A stretch of DNA of 64,000 nucleotides, taken from Lutacidiplasma sp049802875 (GTDB lineage: Archaea > Thermoplasmatota > Thermoplasmata > Lutacidiplasmatales > UBA184). The notes below the pieces were generated by a model that saw only the letters and a list, made by a program, of their open reading frames with translations, made no database searches and was not told where the DNA came from. Below are positions 8,141 to 16,839 of the stretch, piece by piece. The translations under genes were made by a program, and so were the position numbers. The number at the start of each line of letters is the position of its first letter. The first letter of the stretch is position 1. The stretch lies in NCBI GenBank assembly GCA_049802875.1, contig JBARNH010000005.1:17080-81079 (forward strand). Direction: 5' to 3'.

Positions 8141-10258
8141 ATGGGCCTGTCGACCGGTCAACTCGAGCTGCTGGTCTTCATCGCGGCCATCCTCAGTTTG
8201 GCCTACGCAGGCGTCCAGACGGCCCTCGTGCTCCGGGAGGACGAGGGCGACGAACGGATGCGCGAGATCTCCGGGGCGATCCGGGAGGGCGCGAATGCGT
8301 TCCTGCGGCGAGAGTACACGGTAGTTTTCGTCGTCGCGGTCGTCCTCGCGGTGGTCATCGCGGTCGCGTTCGGGATCACCGGCGCCGGGGCTCTCCTCGC
8401 GGTCGGATTCGTCTTCGGGGTCGCCGGAAGCGCGCTCGCCGGAGCGGTCGGGATGTTCGTCAGCGTCCGAGCGAACGTTCGGACCGCCGCCCGTGCCCGC
8501 GGCGGAGACCTCCCTTCGACGATGAGCTTCGCCTTCCGGGGCGGTAGCGTCACGGGCCTTTCGGTCGCGGGACTCGCGCTGCTCGAGCTCGTCGGATTCT
8601 ATTGGGCGTTCGGTGGAAACGTCCTCGACATGGTCGGGCTCCTGTTCGGCGCGTCGCTCATGAGCCTCTTCGCGAGGGTCGGCGGGGGGATCTACACCAA
8701 GGGGGCTGACGTCGGCACCGACCTCGTCGGGAAGGTCGAGGCGGGGATTCCCGAGGACGACCCTCGGAACCCCGGGGTCATCGCGGACAATGTCGGGGAC
8801 AATGTCGGCGATTGCGCGGGGATGGCGGCGGATCTGTTCGAGACGTACGTCGTGACCGCGATGGCGGCGATGCTGCTCGCGTACCTCATCAGCGCACCCT
8901 CGGTGGATCCGGTGCTGCTCGTCCTGTTCCCCAACGCCGTGCTGTTCCCCCTGCTGGTCTGCGCCTGGGCGATCGTTGCGACCATCATCGGGACGCTGTT
9001 CGTCCGGATGCGGGCCGGCGTTTCGATCATGGGCGCGCTCTACCAAGGACTCGGAGCTACGACGGCCGTCGGGGTCGTCGGCCTCTATCTCCTGGACTAC
9101 TACTTCATGAACGCCAACCTCGGGATCTTCGTCGCGACGGCGGTGGGCCTCATCGTCATGATCCTCATCGTCGTCATCACCGATTTCTACACGAGCGCGA
9201 GCTACCGACCCGTCCACAAGATCGCCGAGTCCGCTCAAGCTGGGGCCGGCACCACGGTGATCAGTGGCCTCTCCGTAGGGCTGGAGTCGGCGTGGATGCC
9301 GGGGATCGTCGTCGTCTCCGGCACGCTGATCGCGTATGCCGCCGCCGGATGGAACGGAACCGTCACCGCCCCCGATGCCTACCTCGGACTGTACGGGATC
9401 GGCCTCGCCGCCGCAAGCATGCTCTCCGTGACGGGGATGATCATCGCGATCGACGCGTTCGGACCGATCACGGACAATGCCGGCGGGATCGCGGAGATGG
9501 CGAACCTCCCCGAGCAGGCGCGAGCGATCACCGACCCCCTCGACGCGGTCGGGAACACCACGAAAGCGATCACGAAGGGATACGCGATTGCCTCCGCCGT
9601 CCTCGCGGCCCTGGCACTGTTCGCGGCGTACACGTTCGCCGCCGCTTCGCACTGGGGTCAACCGTGGGCCGTGTTCACGGCCCTCCTGACCCTGAGTACC
9701 CCCCTCGTCGTCGCGGGCCTCGTCATCGGAGCCGTCCTGCCGTTCTTCTTCACGTCGTTTCTGATGAATGCGGTGGGGATCGCCGCGGAGCGGATGGTCT
9801 TCGAGATCCGCCGCCAGTTCAAGGACATCCCCGGGCTTCTCGAGGGGAAGGCGAAGGCGGATTACGGAAAGTGCGTCGACATCGTGACGATCACTGCGAT
9901 CCGTCAGCTCGCGGTCCCCGCGATCATCGCGGTCGCGACCCCGCTCGCGGTCGGTTTCTTCCTCGGGCCCGTCGCCCTCGCGGCCCTCCTCCTCGGCGTG
10001 ATCGTTTCGGGTTTCCCGCTGGCGCTGACGATGACCACGGGCGGCGCGGCGTGGGACAATGGGAAGAAGTACATCGAGAGCGGCCACTTCGGGGGAAAGC
10101 ACTCCGAAGCGCACAAGGCGGCGATTGTCGGCGACACGGTGGGAGATGCGACCAAAGACACGGCCGGTCCCGCGATCAATCCGCTCATCAAGGTCGTGAA
10201 CACGATCTCGATCCTCTTCATCGCGCTCATCGTCGCCCACTCTTTCATCCCCATCTGA
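8141..10258 (+). CDS. hppA: Membrane-bound proton-pumping inorganic pyrophosphatase (K+-independent type)
   Basis: Hydrolyses pyrophosphate and pumps protons across the cell membrane, saving energy from biosynthetic pyrophosphate. It has 705 residues with about 16 membrane helices. The substrate-site motifs are present: DVGTDLVGKVE, the repeated aspartates in DNVGDNVGD, and the C-terminal GDTVGDATKDTAGPAINPLIK. The segment GNTTKAITKGYA has lysine where potassium-dependent enzymes have alanine, which predicts the K+-independent H+-pumping subfamily. Monocistronic; a TATA-like TTTATTAAT lies about 45 nt upstream of ATG 8141. Confidence 0.95.
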   Translation: MGLSTGQLELLVFIAAILSLAYAGVQTALVLREDEGDERMREISGAIREGANAFLRREYTVVFVVAVVLAVVIAVAFGITGAGALLAVGFVFGVAGSALAGAVGMFVSVRANVRTAARARGGDLPSTMSFAFRGGSVTGLSVAGLALLELVGFYWAFGGNVLDMVGLLFGASLMSLFARVGGGIYTKGADVGTDLVGKVEAGIPEDDPRNPGVIADNVGDNVGDCAGMAADLFETYVVTAMAAMLLAYLISAPSVDPVLLVLFPNAVLFPLLVCAWAIVATIIGTLFVRMRAGVSIMGALYQGLGATTAVGVVGLYLLDYYFMNANLGIFVATAVGLIVMILIVVITDFYTSASYRPVHKIAESAQAGAGTTVISGLSVGLESAWMPGIVVVSGTLIAYAAAGWNGTVTAPDAYLGLYGIGLAAASMLSVTGMIIAIDAFGPITDNAGGIAEMANLPEQARAITDPLDAVGNTTKAITKGYAIASAVLAALALFAAYTFAAASHWGQPWAVFTALLTLSTPLVVAGLVIGAVLPFFFTSFLMNAVGIAAERMVFEIRRQFKDIPGLLEGKAKADYGKCVDIVTITAIRQLAVPAIIAVATPLAVGFFLGPVALAALLLGVIVSGFPLALTMTTGGAAWDNGKKYIESGHFGGKHSEAHKAAIVGDTVGDATKDTAGPAINPLIKVVNTISILFIALIVAHSFIPI

Positions 10259-10287
10259 GTCGACTCCCCCGCGTCGCGGGTGCGGGC

Positions 10288-10295
10288 TTCATAAG
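10288..10295 (+). promoter_or_regulatory. TATA box of the 13-codon microgene
   Basis: TTCATAAG stands out in a GC-rich intergenic region. Its centre is about 35 nt upstream of ATG 10327, predicting a transcript with a leader of at most about 10 nt that begins just before the tiny cysteine-rich reading frame. Confidence 0.5.
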
Positions 10296-10326
10296 GGGGT
10301 TCGCTCTATCGCTGCTGAGGATTCCG

Positions 10327-10368
10327 ATGTGCGACACCTGCGGGTGTAACGACAAGAAGGAGCCGTAG
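10327..10368 (+). CDS. Putative 13-residue cysteine-rich microprotein (MCDTCGCNDKKEP)
   Basis: ATG 10327 to TAG 10368 encodes MCDTCGCNDKKEP. Three cysteines sit in six positions (CxxCGC), a metal- or thiol-binding pattern, followed by a short charged tail. The MCxxCGC start recalls the extreme N-terminus of some HypB nickel chaperones, but no hydrogenase gene is nearby. Support comes from its own TATA box at a near-leaderless distance and a strong inverted repeat immediately after the stop. Against it is the extreme shortness. Function unknown. Confidence 0.45.
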   Translation: MCDTCGCNDKKEP

Positions 10369-10417
10369 GGTAAGGTCGGCTCGGCCGCCCCGCGGCCGAC
10401 GCTCCGATCGTTACCCT
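10367..10417 (+). terminator. Nested stem-loop after the microgene
   Basis: AGGGTAA (10367-10373) pairs with TTACCCT (10411-10417), enclosing GTCGGC (10375-10380) paired with GCCGAC (10395-10400); an alternative inner stem TCGGCCG/CGGCCGA is also possible. The stem begins within the microgene stop codon. It may be a 3' stabiliser, a terminator or part of a structured RNA. Confidence 0.5.
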
Positions 10418-10498
10418 GCGCTGTTCCCGCCCGGACCCGGCTGAGCCGCCCGGTACCTCGGACCAAGAGTTTTCCGCCGGGCGGACCATCAGGTACCT

Positions 10499-11257
10499 GT
10501 GTTCGACCTTTCCGACCGCGTGGTACTTGTCACCGGCGGTTCGCGTGGGATCGGCCGAGCGATCGCCCTCGAACTCAGTCGTGCGGGTTCGGACGTGATC
10601 GTCCATCACCGCACGAACCTGGCGGCCGCGCAGGAGGTTCGAAACGCCGTCCTCCAGAACGGGTCGGACGCGCTCGTCGTCGCGGGAGACGTTTCGGACC
10701 GAGCCCAGTGTGCCCGCCTCGTGGGCGAGGCCGGCGCTTGGAAGGGCCGCCTCGACGGGGTCGTAACGGCGGCGGGGATCTTCCGGGGGGACTCCACCGA
10801 CTCGGCGGGCCCGGAGGCGTTCGAGCTGGTGCTGCGTACCGACCTCGAAGGGACTTTCCGCACGATCCAAGCGGCCCTGCCGTTCCTTCGGAAAAGCGTT
10901 CGGCCCGCCGTCGTGACCGTCTCCTCGGTGCTCGGCGCCCACCCGGGCGTCGGGGGCGTGGCCTACCAGGCTGCCAAGGCCGGAGTCGAGCAGACGACCC
11001 GCGCCCTCGCGCTCGAACTCGCGCCCCGCATTCGAGTGAACGGAGTCGCCCCGGGGTTCATTCGCACGGACATGAATCGGGGCGGCCACGAGGACCCCGC
11101 CTTCCGCTCGTTCATCGCCGCCGCGACCCCGCTCGGCCGTTGGGGGGAGCCGGACGATGTCGCGCCGGTGGTCCGGTATCTGTTGAGCCTGGAAGCCGAT
11201 TGGGTGACGGGTCTCGTGCTCGGGGTTGACGGCGGGATCCCCCTGGGGGACCGGTGA
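10499..11257 (+). CDS. Short-chain dehydrogenase/reductase (FabG-like), first of a pair
   Basis: NAD(P)-dependent oxidoreductase of the classical SDR family, 252 residues. The coenzyme motif TGGSRGIG is at 12-19, the catalytic serine in VTVSSVLG, and YQAAK provides the Tyr-x3-Lys pair; the C-terminus VTGLVLGVDGG is typical of FabG-like enzymes. The usual NAG motif is replaced by TAAG. Start GTG 10499. Its stop overlaps the next SDR gene by 4 nt, so both are made from one mRNA and may act together, for example on ketoacyl or polyol substrates. Substrate not predictable. Confidence 0.88.
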   Translation: MFDLSDRVVLVTGGSRGIGRAIALELSRAGSDVIVHHRTNLAAAQEVRNAVLQNGSDALVVAGDVSDRAQCARLVGEAGAWKGRLDGVVTAAGIFRGDSTDSAGPEAFELVLRTDLEGTFRTIQAALPFLRKSVRPAVVTVSSVLGAHPGVGGVAYQAAKAGVEQTTRALALELAPRIRVNGVAPGFIRTDMNRGGHEDPAFRSFIAAATPLGRWGEPDDVAPVVRYLLSLEADWVTGLVLGVDGGIPLGDR

Positions 11258-12033
11258 GCGAGCTCCCCCCGCTCGCGGGTAAGGTCGCCGTGGTGACGGG
11301 CGGCTCTCGAGGGATCGGGCGAGCCATCGTGATGGCCTTGGCCGGCGAGGGAGCCGACGTGGCCTTCAGTTACCGTAAGGAGGCGCGCGCCGCCCGCGAC
11401 GTGGCGAAGGCCGTCGAGCGACTGGGGCGCAAGGCGCTGGCGGTCGAGAGTAATGCCGCGGCGCCGTCGGAGACCGAGGCGTTCGTCCAACAGGCCCGAG
11501 CGGCCCTCGGTCGGATCGATATCGCGGTGGCCAACGCAGGGATCGCGGGACCGGAAGGATGGGAGTCGGTCTCGCCCGAAGGATGGCGGGAGACCTTGGA
11601 GACGGATTTACTTGGCCCGTACTCCCTCGTCCGTGCGGCACGACCCCACTTCGCCGCGAGGGGGGGGTCGGTCGTCCTCATCTCCTCGATCTCCGGCCTT
11701 CTGGCGGACCCGGACCTTTTGGCGTACGCTACCGCGAAAGCGGGACTCCTCTCGATGACCCGGAGCCTTGCCCTGGCGCTCGCTCCGACGGTACGGGTCA
11801 ACGCCGTAGCCCCCGGCTTCGTCCGCACTGACATGAACGCGCGCGCACACCAACACTCTCCGACTCGGGAAGCGATCCAGCGTCGGATCCCCCGCGGGCG
11901 GTGGGGAGAACCCGACGACGTCGCGGCGGCGGTGGTCTTCCTCGCCTCGGACATGGCTCGCTTCCTTACGGGCGAAACCCTGGTCGTCGACGGGGGGCTC
12001 TCCCTGCGATGGAGAGCCGGTTCCGAGGAGTAG
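11254..12033 (+). CDS. Short-chain dehydrogenase/reductase (FabG-like), second of a pair
   Basis: Classical SDR of 259 residues with TGGSRGIG at 13-20, NAGIAG, the serine in LISSISG, YATAK as the catalytic Tyr/Lys pair, and the FabG-type ending LTGETLVVDGG. GTG 11254 overlaps the stop of the preceding SDR (GTGA arrangement), which indicates translational coupling. The two paralogues are diverged enough to be functional partners rather than a recent duplication. The reaction is likely reversible ketone/alcohol conversion with NADP(H); the substrate is unknown. Confidence 0.88.
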   Translation: MSELPPLAGKVAVVTGGSRGIGRAIVMALAGEGADVAFSYRKEARAARDVAKAVERLGRKALAVESNAAAPSETEAFVQQARAALGRIDIAVANAGIAGPEGWESVSPEGWRETLETDLLGPYSLVRAARPHFAARGGSVVLISSISGLLADPDLLAYATAKAGLLSMTRSLALALAPTVRVNAVAPGFVRTDMNARAHQHSPTREAIQRRIPRGRWGEPDDVAAAVVFLASDMARFLTGETLVVDGGLSLRWRAGSEE

Positions 12034-12037
12034 CGCC

Positions 12038-12397
12038 CTAGGCGTAGTGGCTCAGGCTGGAGCGCTCTTTCTTCGCGGCCTCACGCTCTTCCCCGTGCTC
12101 CTCGCGGCGCCGCTCTTTCTCGCATTCTTCCTCGGTGACCCACAGAAATTCCAGGTCCTCCGGGTGCTCGTGCGCCACGAACGCGCCGGCCTCGAACGCG
12201 CTCGACAAGAGCTCCTCCAGGTTGTCGGCATCGGACCCCTCCAGACGGCCGGCGGTCCGCCAGTACCAGTCGGGCGCCTTCCCCGACGCCTGGAGGTACT
12301 CGGTGACCAGGTCATAGATCGAGGAGCGGTCGTCGGCCAGACGGACGTGAAGGTGGCGGTCCTTTTCGTCGGCCCCCGGAGCGTCTTCGGCCGTCAT
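12038..12397 (-). CDS. Conserved-looking acidic hypothetical protein
   Basis: A 119-residue acidic protein with a compact central part (RHLHVRLADDRSSIYDLVTEYL) and a highly charged Glu/Arg/Lys C-terminal helix. I do not recognise a family. ATG 12397 is chosen because a TATA box (CACCTTATAG on the minus strand, 12421-12430) lies 27 nt upstream, the usual leaderless spacing; the frame extends further upstream but would include the promoter. Convergent with the SDR pair. Confidence 0.65.
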   Translation of the reverse strand: MTAEDAPGADEKDRHLHVRLADDRSSIYDLVTEYLQASGKAPDWYWRTAGRLEGSDADNLEELLSSAFEAGAFVAHEHPEDLEFLWVTEEECEKERRREEHGEEREAAKKERSSLSHYA

Positions 12398-12459
12398 CGT
12401 CTCGAGAAGACGGGACGCCGCTATAAGGTGTCGTCCGAGCGCTTGTCCCCGGGCGATGC

Positions 12460-12918
12460 TTGAAGAGGCCGCGTGGGTTGGGGAGCTCCGAAACCGTGTA
12501 CGGACCCCCTCCCAACGCTGCGTCTCCGTCTGGATACCCCGGGTCGACCGACCCGGGCGCACGGAACCAGCGGTACAACTACCTCGTCGGGCGATTGCGC
12601 AACCGACAGCTCACGATGGAGGAAGCGACGGAGCTGTTCACCCTGATGCAGGCGATGCTCGCCCGGGCGAGCGAGATCGCCCGGACCGCGGCGTATCGCG
12701 CTCCCACCCCCCCGCCGCCGGCCGGCGCGGGCCCCGCCGTCCCACCTCCGCGAGCGCCCGCGGTCGGTTCCTCCGGAGACGACCTCCTGCTCGTCGGGAT
12801 CCTCGCGATGGGGGCGGGCGCGGGACTGCTCGCAGCCCTCTCAAAACGCATCGGTGATGCGTCGCCTCCCGCCCCCTCCGGGAACGGACGCTCGACCCCG
12901 AGCACCGCCTCCCGATAG
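12460..12918 (+). CDS. Small protein with a C-terminal membrane segment
   Basis: About 152 residues, of unknown function. A helical stretch (about 35-75: RNQRYNYLVGRLRNRQLTMEEATELFTLM) is followed by a proline-rich linker and one hydrophobic helix (about 106-127), then a Ser/Pro-rich tail. The arrangement suggests a cytoplasmic helical domain tethered to the membrane. Start is uncertain: TTG 12460 or GTG 12496. It precedes mre11 by 10 nt and may belong to the same transcript. A TATAAGG near 12422 could serve it and the divergent acidic protein. Confidence 0.55.
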   Translation: MKRPRGLGSSETVYGPPPNAASPSGYPGSTDPGARNQRYNYLVGRLRNRQLTMEEATELFTLMQAMLARASEIARTAAYRAPTPPPPAGAGPAVPPPRAPAVGSSGDDLLLVGILAMGAGAGLLAALSKRIGDASPPAPSGNGRSTPSTASR

Positions 12919-12928
12919 GGGTGGGGGA

Positions 12929-14212
12929 ATGGCGTCCGAGCGGTTCGTCTTTGCCCACCTCGCGGACGCCCACGTCGGCGCTTGGCCGAGAGACCCCGCG
13001 GTCCGCACCGCCCTGCGGGAGAGCGTTCTCCGCGCGCTACGCACAGTATCGGAGCGGGACGCCGAGTTTCTGCTGATCTCGGGGGATCTGTTTCACACCC
13101 CGGTCCCCGACCCCGCCGAGGTCGCGCCCGTGGCGGCCGCGCTGCGGGACCTCATCGCGCAGGGCCGTCGGGTCTACGTCATCTACGGGTCGCACGACTA
13201 CGTCGCCCGCCGGACGAGTTGGCTCGATGTCCTCGCGGAGACCGGAGTGTTCCTCAAGGTAGCCCCCGAAGCGGTCCGCACGGAAGGGACGCGCTGGACC
13301 CTCCCGTTCCTGGTCGATGCCCCGACCGGCGCTCGCATCGCGGGCATATCGGGCCGCTCGCACGGCCTGGACCGCGACTACTTCCGGGCCGTGGACTCCG
13401 AGGTGTTTCGCTCCGAACCCGGGTTCAAGATCTTCCAGTTCCACGCCGCGGTCGAAGAGTACCTTCCCCCCTCGCTACGGGAGCACATCCGGGGGATTCG
13501 AAAGGCCGACCTGCCGTCGGGGTGCGACTACTACGCGGGAGGACACATCCACTCGACCTACGAGGGGGAAGGCCCTGAGGGAGGGCGGCTGGTCAATCCC
13601 GGGGCGGTGTTCGGGACGAGCCGCACCGATCTCGTGAACGCGGCCGCCGGGCGGACGCACCAAGGCTTGGTCTTCGTGACGGTGGAGGGCCGGTCGACCG
13701 AGGTGGAGTTCGTCGACACGGCGCCGCCGGACACCGTGCGTCTCCTCGAGATCGACGTATCGGACCAGAGCGCGGAGGAGGCGCATCGAACCGTCGCGGC
13801 CCGAGTAAAGGAAGCGAACGATCGGCCCGGGGTCCTGGTGTTCCCGAAGATCCGCGGCACGCTCGCCGACGGAACGGTGGCCGCTCTCGCACTGACCGAG
13901 GTCGCTCGGACGGCCGGCCGTACGGCGGGCACCGTCCACTGGGACGTCAGCGACCTGGAACTTCCCGGCGCTCCGGGAGGCGGAACGACCACTGAGTCGG
14001 AGGTCGAGTCCGGGGAGGTCCGGCGGTTGATCGCTCGGGAACGCGCGAATGCCCCATGGCTCGAGGGGCCCGAGGGGGAGCGGATGGTTCGGGAGTTGGT
14101 GCGCGAGCTCGGGATCCCGAAGTCGGAGGGGGAATCTCGACAGGATTACGCGAGCGCCCGGTTGGGGGCGGCTCGCCGCCTCCTCGGTGTCCGACTCGAC
14201 GGCGCGACGTAG
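12929..14212 (+). CDS. mre11: DNA double-strand-break repair nuclease Mre11
   Basis: Manganese-dependent exo/endonuclease of the Mre11-Rad50 complex that processes DNA breaks. 427 residues. Phosphodiesterase motifs appear in order: HLADAHVG (residues about 8-15), ISGDLFH, YGSHDY (where most family members have GNHD), the histidine in FQFHAAVE and GGHIHS. The C-terminal third is the Rad50-binding/capping region. ATG 12929. The rad50 gene follows after 8 nt. In many archaea herA and nurA join this operon; they are not here. Confidence 0.93.
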   Translation: MASERFVFAHLADAHVGAWPRDPAVRTALRESVLRALRTVSERDAEFLLISGDLFHTPVPDPAEVAPVAAALRDLIAQGRRVYVIYGSHDYVARRTSWLDVLAETGVFLKVAPEAVRTEGTRWTLPFLVDAPTGARIAGISGRSHGLDRDYFRAVDSEVFRSEPGFKIFQFHAAVEEYLPPSLREHIRGIRKADLPSGCDYYAGGHIHSTYEGEGPEGGRLVNPGAVFGTSRTDLVNAAAGRTHQGLVFVTVEGRSTEVEFVDTAPPDTVRLLEIDVSDQSAEEAHRTVAARVKEANDRPGVLVFPKIRGTLADGTVAALALTEVARTAGRTAGTVHWDVSDLELPGAPGGGTTTESEVESGEVRRLIARERANAPWLEGPEGERMVRELVRELGIPKSEGESRQDYASARLGAARRLLGVRLDGAT

Positions 14213-14220
14213 GAGGAGCG

Positions 14221-16839
14221 ATGCGACTCCGCCATCTTCGGGTCAAGAACATCCGGAGCTACTCGTCCGGAGCGCTCGATTTCGGCGCCGGAACGACCCT
14301 GATCTCGGGGGACGTCGGGGCCGGCAAGACCAGCCTGCTCTACGCCATCGAGATGGCGCTTTTCGGAACCTCCGAGGTCGACGCGGCCTACCTCGTGCGC
14401 CACCGCGCGGCCCACGCCGAGGTCGCGGTCTCCTTCGAGGACGCCGAGCACCGCTACGAGATCTCGCGACGGTTTCGCCGGGTCCGCCGGCGCGGGAAGG
14501 AGACGTTCGAGCCGGAGACGACCTCGTTCTCGGTCGACGGGGCCAAGACGGAGTACTCCGCGACCGAGCTCCGCCAACGGGTCATCGAACTGCTCGGCTT
14601 CCCGGACAACCCGAGTCCGACCGCGCACTCCGACCTCTGGCGGTGGGCGGTCTACGTCCCTCAGGAACGAATGCGCGACATCCTGGCGGCGAAGCCCCAG
14701 GACCGCCTCGAGACCGTCCGAAAGGCGCTCGGGGTCGAGAAATACCGAACCGCCGCCGAGAACGCGCAAGACCTCGCGACGGATCTACGACGGAGCGCCC
14801 ACGGCCGGCGCGCCGAGTCGGAACTGCTGCGACACTTCGATGACGATTTCGCGTCGGCGACCCAGGAGTCGGACCGACTTCGGGTCGACCGGGCAGCGCT
14901 CGCCGAAGCGATCGAGCGCCACGGCGACCTCTTGCGAGCGACGCGCGAGCAGCTCGCCCAGGCGGATCGGGCGGTGCGCCAGGCCGAGGCGGACCAACGG
15001 GAGTTGAGCAGCCTGGTCCGCGAAGACGAGGCCGATGCGGCCGCACTCTCCGCCCGGAGCCGGGTCCGGGCGGAGCGACTGGCCGCGATCGACGAGCACC
15101 GACGGGAAGCGGAGACCGCACGCGGGGAGGCGAGCGACCTCGAGCATCGACGAGAATCGCTCGTGATGCGCGACGCGGAGCGGGTTCGACGACGTTCGGA
15201 GCTCGACAGCCTCGCAGCGGACCTGCGCCGGCTCCACCAAGCCCGAGCCGACCTCACCGCCGGGGAACGGCGGGTGGGGCCGGCGCAGGAGGCCGTCACC
15301 CGGGCTCGATCGGAACAGGACGCCACGGTCCAATCCTTCGAGAAAATTGCCCACGAGGGCCCGAGCCACGAGCCGCCGTCGCCGACCTCCCAAACCCTGG
15401 ACGCACTCGACCGGAAGCTCGAGGAAGTTCGGGAGGTCGAACGGACCGCCCTCACGGCCGTCACCCGAAGTCAGAGTTCGCTGCACGAGTTCGAGGAGCT
15501 GCTGCACGCCGGTGTTTGCCCCCGGTGCGGCCAGACGGTGCGGCCGGCCGAGTTCGAGCCCCATCGCGCGGAAGCGTTGCACCAATCCGAGGACGCCGAG
15601 GAACACTACCGTCGATCGTCGGCGGAAAGGGCTCGGGTCGAAGGGGAACGACGCGCCCGGGAACGGTACGAGCGAGCCCACGAGCGCTGGCTCCAGGCGG
15701 AGCGAGAACGCGCGTCCGCCCGGTCGGCCGTTCGGGTCGCGGAGGCGAACTCGCTGGCCGCCACCACGGCGCTGGCGGAGACGATGAACGCCGTCGCGGA
15801 CGCCCGGAGTCGAATCGAGCAGTGGACCCCGGCGGAGAGTCGGGAAGGGGCGTTGCGGACGGAACTCGAGGCGACCGAGCGGGACCGGGCGCTCGCGGCC
15901 GAAGGGGTCGAACGCGCGGCCCTCGCCGCCGAGAGAACTCGGATGGAATCGGCCGCCGCCGAAGGTCTCGCGTCGGAGGTCGCGCGGATCGATGGGGAGA
16001 CCGCCCAACTCCGTCGCCGCAGCGAGGAGCGGGTCCGTCGTATCGAGGCCCTGCGCCGGCTCGTGGAAGGCGCGGAACCGAGCGCCCGACTCCTCCGGGA
16101 CTCCGAAGCACGGCTCCGGTCCGAAGAGGCCGCGGCCGAGAACGACCAGCGGGCGCTCGTGAGGGTCGATACGCGTCTCGACGAAGCGGTCCGTCGGGTC
16201 ACCGAAGCGGAACATGGCCGGGCGGAGCGCGCGCGTCGAGTGAGCGAAGCCGCGGACCTCGAAACCAAGGCGGCGTGGGTCTCGGGCCCGTTCCGGGTCG
16301 CGGTTCTCACGATGGAGCAGAAGCTGCTGGCGCACGCCCAGGCCGCGTTCGAGCGGAACTTCTCCCGGTATTTCGCCGCCCTCATCGATGACGCCGGGCT
16401 CGTCGCCCGGACCGACGTCGCGTTCACCCCCGCGGTCGCGATCGAGGGAGAGTGGACCCCGGCGGAGGCGCTGAGCGGCGGCGAGCGGACCAGCCTCGCC
16501 CTCGCCTTCCGCCTTGCGCTCGCGCAGGTCGTTCGCTCGCTCGGGAACCTCCGGCTGGATACGATCCTGCTGGACGAACCCACGGACGGATTCTCGCCCG
16601 AGCAGGTGGTACGGATGGGCGAACTGTTGGACGAGCTCGCGCTGCCGCAGGTGATCCTCGTCTCGCACGAGGACGAACTCGCCGGCATCGCGGACCGGGT
16701 CGTGCGGGTCGAAAAGGTCGACGGGGCGTCGGTCCTCAGCGCCGGCGCGTCCCTCCCCGCGACGGAACCCGGACCCACGCGGAAGAGATCCCCGCTCGAG
16801 TCGGAGCCGAGTCCCGCCGGACTACCCCCTACGTCATGA
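14221..16839 (+). CDS. rad50: DNA double-strand-break repair ATPase Rad50
   Basis: SMC-like ATPase partner of Mre11, 872 residues. The N-terminal half-domain has Walker A GDVGAGKTSLL (about 31-41). Long Arg/Glu/Ala-rich coiled coils flank the zinc hook CPRCG (about residue 433), through which two molecules join. The C-terminal half-domain has the signature ALSGGERTSLALAFRLAL (about 750) and Walker B TILLDEPTDGF (about 780). AGGAGG just before ATG 14221 is a good ribosome-binding site. The coding region ends 11 nt inside the convergent aldo/keto reductase gene. Confidence 0.95.
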   Translation: MRLRHLRVKNIRSYSSGALDFGAGTTLISGDVGAGKTSLLYAIEMALFGTSEVDAAYLVRHRAAHAEVAVSFEDAEHRYEISRRFRRVRRRGKETFEPETTSFSVDGAKTEYSATELRQRVIELLGFPDNPSPTAHSDLWRWAVYVPQERMRDILAAKPQDRLETVRKALGVEKYRTAAENAQDLATDLRRSAHGRRAESELLRHFDDDFASATQESDRLRVDRAALAEAIERHGDLLRATREQLAQADRAVRQAEADQRELSSLVREDEADAAALSARSRVRAERLAAIDEHRREAETARGEASDLEHRRESLVMRDAERVRRRSELDSLAADLRRLHQARADLTAGERRVGPAQEAVTRARSEQDATVQSFEKIAHEGPSHEPPSPTSQTLDALDRKLEEVREVERTALTAVTRSQSSLHEFEELLHAGVCPRCGQTVRPAEFEPHRAEALHQSEDAEEHYRRSSAERARVEGERRARERYERAHERWLQAERERASARSAVRVAEANSLAATTALAETMNAVADARSRIEQWTPAESREGALRTELEATERDRALAAEGVERAALAAERTRMESAAAEGLASEVARIDGETAQLRRRSEERVRRIEALRRLVEGAEPSARLLRDSEARLRSEEAAAENDQRALVRVDTRLDEAVRRVTEAEHGRAERARRVSEAADLETKAAWVSGPFRVAVLTMEQKLLAHAQAAFERNFSRYFAALIDDAGLVARTDVAFTPAVAIEGEWTPAEALSGGERTSLALAFRLALAQVVRSLGNLRLDTILLDEPTDGFSPEQVVRMGELLDELALPQVILVSHEDELAGIADRVVRVEKVDGASVLSAGASLPATEPGPTRKRSPLESEPSPAGLPPTS

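Noticed and set aside
8111..10240. A 709-codon open frame opposite the pyrophosphatase gene
   Set aside because: It is a shadow of the GC-rich hppA coding strand: extreme Asp/Arg/Glu/His composition, no domain. The plus-strand protein has every membrane pyrophosphatase motif.
14785..16668. A 627-codon minus-strand open frame within rad50
   Set aside because: Shadow of the Arg/Glu/Ala-rich coiled coil; no start context or domain.
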